Source: Nonomuraea deserti (GTDB lineage: Bacteria > Actinomycetota > Actinomycetes > Streptosporangiales > Streptosporangiaceae). Taken from it: 64,000 nt of DNA. The notes below the pieces were generated by a model. The model was not told where the DNA came from, ran no database searches, and saw nothing but the letters and a program-made list of their open reading frames with translations. Positions 59,801-64,000 of this stretch are shown piece by piece; position 1 is the stretch's first letter, and each line of letters opens with the position of its first letter. Both the position numbers and the translations under genes were made by a program. The stretch is from NCBI RefSeq assembly GCF_004348685.1, contig NZ_SMKO01000001.1, positions 62,001-126,000 of the forward strand, read 5' to 3'.

Positions 59801-60532
59801 ATGCCTTATCACGAGATCTTCGTCGGCCTCGGCGTCCTGGTGGCCTCCGCGGTCTTCGTGTGGGAGGCGAGAAGGCGTGGGGCGTTCAACGAGCAGTCGT
59901 TGATCGCTGTCGCCGGGGCTCTGGTGGGCGGCGCCATCGGGATGCGCCTGGCGGGCTGGCTGGAGACGCTCGACCTCGAGGACCTCTGGCTGTACGGTTC
60001 CCGCAGCGTTCTCGGCGGCCTGACGGGCGCGTACGTGGGCGTCCTGGTGGCCAAGAAGCTCATCGGTTACAAGGAGCGCACCGGTGACCTGTTCGCCCCG
60101 GCGGTGGCGCTGGGGATGGCGGTCGGTCGGATCGGCTGTCATCTGACGGAGGCTCCGGGCCGGCCGACCGATCTGCCGTGGGGCGTGCACGCCCCGCCGA
60201 CCACCCCTGAGTGTCCCGGCTGTCTCACCGGCCAGGCGATGCACCCGTCGTTCGTCTACGAGATCGTCTTCCAGCTCGCCGCGTTCGCCGTGCTGCTCTG
60301 GGCCCGCAGGCGGCTGGCCCGGCCGGGGGAGTTGTTCACCCTCTACGTCGCCGCGTACGCCGTCTTCCGTTTCCTCGTCGAGTTCACCAGGGCCAACGAG
60401 ACGGTCTGGCTGGATCTGACCAGGCCGCAGTGGTTCCTGGTCCCGGGCGTGCTGCTGTTGTCCCTCAGGCTCGGGTACGGCTGGCGGCGCGGCTACTACG
60501 ATTCCCTCTTCGAACGGAAGGTCCTGCCATGA
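59801..60532 (+). CDS. Lgt-fold membrane protein lacking canonical catalytic residues
   Basis: A protein of 243 residues with about seven membrane segments, aligning with prolipoprotein diacylglyceryl transferase. The Lgt signature appears as GRIGCHLTEAPGR (Arg110, Glu117) with Cys113 in place of the essential Asn. The HGG motif reads VLGGLTG with Leu71 in place of His. The C-terminal HPSFVYEIVFQLAAFAVLL and FRFLVEFTR (Arg190, Glu194, Arg197) are retained. So the lipid-binding frame is kept but the lipoprotein-transfer site is altered. It may act on phosphatidylglycerol or diacylglycerol for a different acceptor. Its stop overlaps the radical-SAM start (ATGA). Confidence 0.85.
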   Translation: MPYHEIFVGLGVLVASAVFVWEARRRGAFNEQSLIAVAGALVGGAIGMRLAGWLETLDLEDLWLYGSRSVLGGLTGAYVGVLVAKKLIGYKERTGDLFAPAVALGMAVGRIGCHLTEAPGRPTDLPWGVHAPPTTPECPGCLTGQAMHPSFVYEIVFQLAAFAVLLWARRRLARPGELFTLYVAAYAVFRFLVEFTRANETVWLDLTRPQWFLVPGVLLLSLRLGYGWRRGYYDSLFERKVLP

Positions 60533-62073
60533 GCACAGGGATGGGGCTGCGGGGCGACCGCATTCTCAGGTACGTCAATGCGTTCTGCCCGAGTTGTCAC
60601 GGCCGCGACCTCGATCGGGTGGAGCGGCTGAGCGGCTATCTGGCCGAGCGTGACGGCAAGGTCTGGCTGGAACGCGGATGCCGCGAACACGGATTTATCC
60701 GGACTCTGTACGACGAAGACCCGGAAATCTTGGCGTACCTCGAAGAATGGACCGCTCCCACCAAGCAGCACATGCCGGATGTGTCGGGGAACTTTCGTCA
60801 GGTCCCCGAGGCGTACCTCCACGGCCTCCCCGAGATGCAGACCCAGCACACCTGCATCCTCCTCGAAGACATCGCGGAAGCCTGCAACCTGCGCTGTCCC
60901 ACCTGCTTCGCCGACAGCTCGCCCGACCTGACCGGCATCGTCCCCGTCCCCGACATCCTCGCGAACGTCGACCAGCGCCTCGGGCGCGAGAACGGCAAGC
61001 TCGACGTCCTCATGCTGAGCGGCGGCGAGCCGACCCTCCACCCCGAGCTCGGCACCCTCCTGGCCGAGCTGGTCGACCGCCCGGTCACCCGCATCCTGAT
61101 CAACACCAACGGCGTCCTCGTCGCCAGGGACGACGCCCTGCTCGACCTGCTCGCCGAGCACAGGGAGCGCGTCGAGGTCTACCTCCAGTACGACGGCTCG
61201 GCCGAGGCCTCGAAACACCACAGGGGCGGCGACCTCACCCGCATCAAGGCGCAGGCCCTCCAGCGCCTGTCCGAACGCGAGATCTTCACCACCCTCGTCA
61301 TGACGGCCGCGCTCGGCGTCAACGACGGCGAGATCGGCGACGTCGTACGCCTGGCCCTCGACACCCCGTACGTCGGAGGCGTGTCACTGCAGCCCCAGTT
61401 CGGCTCCGGCAGGTCGGGCACCATCGACCCGGACGACCGGCTCACCCACACCGGCGTGCTCAGCCGCCTGGGCCCGCAGACCGGCGGCCTGGTCACCTGG
61501 CGCGACCTGACCGCGCTGCCCTGTTCACACCCGCACTGCTGCTCGGTCGGCTACCTCATCCGCGACGACGCCCGCGAGTGGCGCTCGCTGACGGCGCTGA
61601 TGGGTCACGACCGGCTCAAGGAGAACCTCGGCCTGGTCTCCAACCGCATCGCCGACACCGAGATCCCGCGCGAGCTGCGGCTGGCCGTACAGGAGTCCCT
61701 GCTCGGACTGCTGTCGGAGCAGTCGTCGCTCTCGCACCCGCAGATCGGCGACCTGTGGCGCGACATCTGCGAGAACTGCGACCTCGGCGTCTCCACCCTC
61801 CTCACCCTGGCGTCGTCGGCACTGCCGGGCCGGCGCAGGAAGTTGCGCAGGATGATGGGGGAGCGGATCGTGCGCATCACCGTCAAACCGTTCATGGACA
61901 TCTCGACCATGATCGAGGAGCGGCTCACGCAGTGCTGCGTGCACGTGGGGACGCGTGCCGAGCAGGACCAGTGCGCGCCGTTCTGCGCCGTGCAGGCCTG
62001 GCCGCAGTTGTCGCGGCAGCGGTTGTCCGCGGTGGCCGCGCGGCCCAGCGTCCCGTTCGAGGTGGTGTCGTGA
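60529..62073 (+). CDS. Radical SAM protein, Tes/MJ0619-like
   Basis: A protein of 514 residues. An N-terminal Cys motif is CPSCHGRDLDRVERLSGYLA. The radical SAM cluster EACNLRCPTCF has Cys119, Cys123 and Cys126, followed by MLSGGEPTLHPEL. The C-terminal half has more Cys groups for auxiliary clusters: CSHPHCCSVGY, ICENCDLG, then ITVKPFMDISTMIEER and QCCVHVG with CAPFCAVQ. This layout resembles tetraether synthase (Tes) and bacterial membrane-spanning-lipid synthases that couple alkyl chains. It overlaps genes on both sides (ATGA and GTGA), so it acts with the Lgt-fold protein. Confidence 0.88.
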   Translation: MSTGMGLRGDRILRYVNAFCPSCHGRDLDRVERLSGYLAERDGKVWLERGCREHGFIRTLYDEDPEILAYLEEWTAPTKQHMPDVSGNFRQVPEAYLHGLPEMQTQHTCILLEDIAEACNLRCPTCFADSSPDLTGIVPVPDILANVDQRLGRENGKLDVLMLSGGEPTLHPELGTLLAELVDRPVTRILINTNGVLVARDDALLDLLAEHRERVEVYLQYDGSAEASKHHRGGDLTRIKAQALQRLSEREIFTTLVMTAALGVNDGEIGDVVRLALDTPYVGGVSLQPQFGSGRSGTIDPDDRLTHTGVLSRLGPQTGGLVTWRDLTALPCSHPHCCSVGYLIRDDAREWRSLTALMGHDRLKENLGLVSNRIADTEIPRELRLAVQESLLGLLSEQSSLSHPQIGDLWRDICENCDLGVSTLLTLASSALPGRRRKLRRMMGERIVRITVKPFMDISTMIEERLTQCCVHVGTRAEQDQCAPFCAVQAWPQLSRQRLSAVAARPSVPFEVVS

Positions 62074-62306
62074 ACAAGGAGCCGTACGATCCGCTGCGGT
62101 TGTGCGTGTACGCGACCGTGGCGCTGCTGGCCTGGCTGCTCGGGCCGTGGGCGGTGCTCGGGTTCGCGGTGCTGGGGTTCGCCGGTTACTGGAGGGCGCG
62201 GCGAGCCGGGCTGACCCGGAGCAAGTGCCTGCTCAGGGACACCCGGCTCGTGCTGGCCTACCTCGCCCTCATCGGCGTGGCGGCACTCGCGGCGATCATC
62301 CTCTGA
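62070..62306 (+). CDS. Small membrane protein of the radical-SAM operon
   Basis: A protein of 78 residues starting at GTG inside the radical-SAM stop (GTGA). Two or three membrane segments (CVYATVALLAWLLGPWAVLG and VLAYLALIGVAALAAIIL) flank a basic loop RARRAGLTRSKCLLRDTR. Probably an accessory or anchoring subunit. I do not recognise a family. Confidence 0.7.
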   Translation: MNKEPYDPLRLCVYATVALLAWLLGPWAVLGFAVLGFAGYWRARRAGLTRSKCLLRDTRLVLAYLALIGVAALAAIIL

Positions 62307-62308
62307 CG

Positions 62309-62767
62309 CTATTGGGCGGGTACGTACAGGCTGAGGGTCTCGGCGACGCAGGCCGGGCGCTTCTCGCCCTCGATCTCGATCGTCATCTTCAGGTTGGACA
62401 GGTAGCCGGCCGGCGTGCCCTTGACGTCGGTGAGCTCGCCGGTGGCCCTGATGCGCGCGCCGACGAGCACCGGCCTGGGGAAGCGGACCTTGTTGAGGCC
62501 GTAGTTGACGCCCATGGCGATGCCCTCGACCTTGACCATCTCGAACATGAACGACGGGAGCAGCGACAGGCTCAGGTAGCCGTGGGCGATCGTGCCGCCG
62601 AACGGGCCCTCCTTGGCGCGCTCCACGTCCACGTGGATCCACTGGTGGTCATGGGTGGCGTCGGCGAAGAGGTTGACCTGGTCCTGGGTCACCGTCTGCC
62701 ACTCGGTCGGGCCGAAGGTCTCGCCGACGGCCGCCTTGAGCTCCTGTACATTCGCGAAGGTCCGCAT
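62309..62767 (-). CDS. MaoC-like (R)-specific enoyl-CoA hydratase/dehydratase
   Basis: A protein of 152 residues, a single hotdog domain. The hydratase signature is FADATHDHQWIHVDVERAKE with Asp and His, then FGGTIAHGYLSLSLLP. It would hydrate or dehydrate acyl-CoA or acyl-ACP thioesters. ATG at 62767. It converges on the lipid-type operon with only 2 bp between the stops. Confidence 0.92.
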   Translation of the reverse strand: MRTFANVQELKAAVGETFGPTEWQTVTQDQVNLFADATHDHQWIHVDVERAKEGPFGGTIAHGYLSLSLLPSFMFEMVKVEGIAMGVNYGLNKVRFPRPVLVGARIRATGELTDVKGTPAGYLSNLKMTIEIEGEKRPACVAETLSLYVPAQ

Positions 62768-63041
62768 GGTCCCGAACGCTATTGCGCGGGTGGCGCGGCT
62801 GCCAAGTTCGCCGCCTTCAGCGGGACACGTCGAGCTGTTGCGAAGATCTTTACTCGAAACCATCGCATAGATGTTCGAGTCCGCGCTACAGTCTTAGGTA
62901 CCGCAATCGAACAAGGGTTCGGCCTGGTGAGAGGGGGTGTGTCCGATGACGGTGCTCGCGCTGGCCCCTGTCCGGACACGCCGTAGCACTTTCTTCCCAA
63001 ATCTAAGACGGCCGCTATATCCGGCAATAGAGTCCGAGAGC
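62768..63041. other. Intergenic region with SOS-box-like element
   Basis: 274 bp between the divergent MaoC-like and AAA genes. It holds the LexA-like palindrome at 62907 and a TGTCCGGACA palindrome at 62969-62978. The AAA frame is open back to at least 62946 (ATG), but the conserved N-terminus begins at 63042. I see nothing else. Confidence 0.5.
62907..62922. promoter_or_regulatory. SOS-box-like palindrome (LexA site)
   Basis: TCGAAC-AAGG-GTTCGG matches the actinobacterial LexA consensus TCGAAC(N4)GTTCGA at 11 of the 12 fixed positions. It lies 120 bp before the AAA ATPase start and 140 bp before the divergent MaoC-like start. Either gene could be under SOS control. Confidence 0.6.
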
Positions 63042-64000
63042 GTGGACCCTGTGCGCAACCCCTATGCCCCCGGCGCCGGGCAGCGTCCGCCGGAGCTCGC
63101 CGGGCGCGATCGAGAGCTGCAGCAGTTCGAGGTCGTGCTGGAGCGAGTCGCCCGTGGGCGGCCCGAGCGCAGCATGGTCGTCACCGGCCTGCGGGGGGTC
63201 GGCAAGACCGTTCTGCTCAACACGTTCAAGTCCATGGCCATGCAGCGGTTGTGGGGCACGGGCAAGATCGAGGCCCGGCCCGACCAGTCGATCAGGCGGC
63301 CGGTCGCGGCCGCCCTGCACATGGCGATCCGCGAGCTGGCTCCGCGTCACCGCGCGCCCGAGCGCATCGAGGAGTTCCTCGGGGTGCTCAAGGCGTTCGC
63401 CATGCGCGATCCGGCCGCGGCCAAAGGCACCTCTCACTGGTCGCCCGGCATCGAGGTGCCCGCCAGCCGCGGGCGCGCCGACTCCGGCGACCTGGAGATC
63501 GACCTCACCGAGCTGTTCGTCGACGCCGCCGGCGTGGCCACCGACCTGGCGGTGGGCATCGCGCTGTTCATCGACGAGATGCAGGACGTGCAGCCCGCCG
63601 ACGTCTCCGCGCTCTGCGCCGCCTGCCACGAGCTGTCGCAGTCGGGCGGGCCGCTGATCGTGGTGGGCGCCGGGCTGCCGCACCTGCCGAGCGTGCTGTC
63701 GGCCAGCAAGAGCTATTCCGAGCGGCTCTTCCGCTACGCGCGCATCGACAAGCTCGACCGCGACGCCGCCGACATGGCGCTGATCCTGCCGGCGCGCGAG
63801 GAAGAGGTGGAGTTCACCCAGGAGGCGCTCGACGCCCTCTACGAAGCCGCCGACGGTTATCCCTACTTCGTCCAGGCCTACGGCAAGGTCGCCTGGGATC
63901 TCGCGCCGCGCAGCCCGATCACCATCGAAGACGTCAAGGTCTCCGCTCCGGAGGCCGAGGAGGAGCTCGCCGTCGGGTTCTTCGGCAGCCGCTACGAGCG
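63042..64000 (+). CDS. AAA ATPase, 5' part (runs past the window end)
   Basis: 319 residues are visible and the frame is open at the window end. It starts MDPVRNPYAPGAGQRPPELA, a conserved actinobacterial N-terminus. The P-loop is GLRGVGKTVLL (about residue 47) and Walker B is ALFIDEMQDV (about 180). A further helical part follows. These stand-alone AAA proteins resemble Cdc6/Orc- or STAND-like ATPases of unknown role. GTG 63042 is chosen on conservation. An in-frame ATG at 62946 is less likely. Confidence 0.85.
   Translation, partial: MDPVRNPYAPGAGQRPPELAGRDRELQQFEVVLERVARGRPERSMVVTGLRGVGKTVLLNTFKSMAMQRLWGTGKIEARPDQSIRRPVAAALHMAIRELAPRHRAPERIEEFLGVLKAFAMRDPAAAKGTSHWSPGIEVPASRGRADSGDLEIDLTELFVDAAGVATDLAVGIALFIDEMQDVQPADVSALCAACHELSQSGGPLIVVGAGLPHLPSVLSASKSYSERLFRYARIDKLDRDAADMALILPAREEEVEFTQEALDALYEAADGYPYFVQAYGKVAWDLAPRSPITIEDVKVSAPEAEEELAVGFFGSRYE

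Noticed and set aside
59801-60532. Calling this gene lgt
   Set aside because: Length and fold fit, but the His and Asn needed for prolipoprotein transfer are replaced, so the standard name would mislead.
62946-63041. Upstream ATG start for the AAA ATPase
   Set aside because: The added 32 residues are not like the family, whose conserved start MDPxRNPYAPG begins at 63042.

Overview
The window is very GC-rich, with strong GC3 codon bias and many GTG and TTG starts. It carries a proteasome-activator gene (bpa), a PHP-type dnaE, SARP, WYL, PucR and MmyB-type regulators, and a GH6 cellulase behind a CelR-type operator. This points to a mycelial actinobacterium, most likely of the Streptosporangiales (Nonomuraea-like). 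The placement is inferred from gene content and was not checked by a search.

0-9 kb is largely housekeeping: the 3' part of a HAD phosphatase, bpa with a quinone oxidoreductase, a ParA/MinD-like ATPase with a very long low-complexity N-terminus, dnaE, a zinc-ribbon protein and tRNA-Ser(UGA). 9-27 kb holds small accessory units: STAS proteins, a Nudix-NYN fusion, an M15 peptidase lipoprotein, a universal stress protein, a divergent TetR/MFS-efflux unit with a clear operator, the GH6-CBM2 cellulase, a DinB/VOC pair divergent from a WYL regulator, two tandem Asn/Gly/Ser-rich secreted proteins, and GlxA- and PucR-type regulators. 27-34.4 kb has a 1372-residue secreted subtilase and a large LuxR ATPase regulator. 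34.4-40 kb has a decayed nucleotidyltransferase, then an operon that couples an FCD regulator and a polar amino-acid ABC importer to a ureohydrolase. This probably imports and hydrolyses a guanidino compound. 40-46 kb has a methyltransferase, two MmyB-type regulators each divergent from an oxidoreductase, and a questin-oxidase-like protein.

About 46.7-56.2 kb is a genomic island at tRNA-Arg(ACG). A 46-bp copy of the tRNA 3' half lies at 47.7 kb, and a third copy of the flanking terminator lies at 46.7 kb. Two integrase relics sit just inside these scars. Between them an intact Ser/Thr kinase, a SARP/NB-ARC/TPR regulator and a small secreted protein are mixed with broken genes (GNAT, metal P-type ATPase, LysR, aldo/keto reductase, LacI, transposase). 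It looks like serial integration followed by decay.

56-64 kb starts with a membrane protein and then a co-directional run: sensor kinase, response regulator, two paralogous Pro-rich membrane proteins, an Lgt-fold protein lacking canonical catalytic residues, a radical-SAM protein resembling tetraether or membrane-spanning lipid synthases, and a small membrane protein. The last three overlap by ATGA and GTGA. This is the best candidate for an undescribed system, perhaps a two-component-controlled membrane-lipid modification pathway. The window ends with a MaoC-like dehydratase and the start of an AAA ATPase preceded by an SOS-box-like palindrome.
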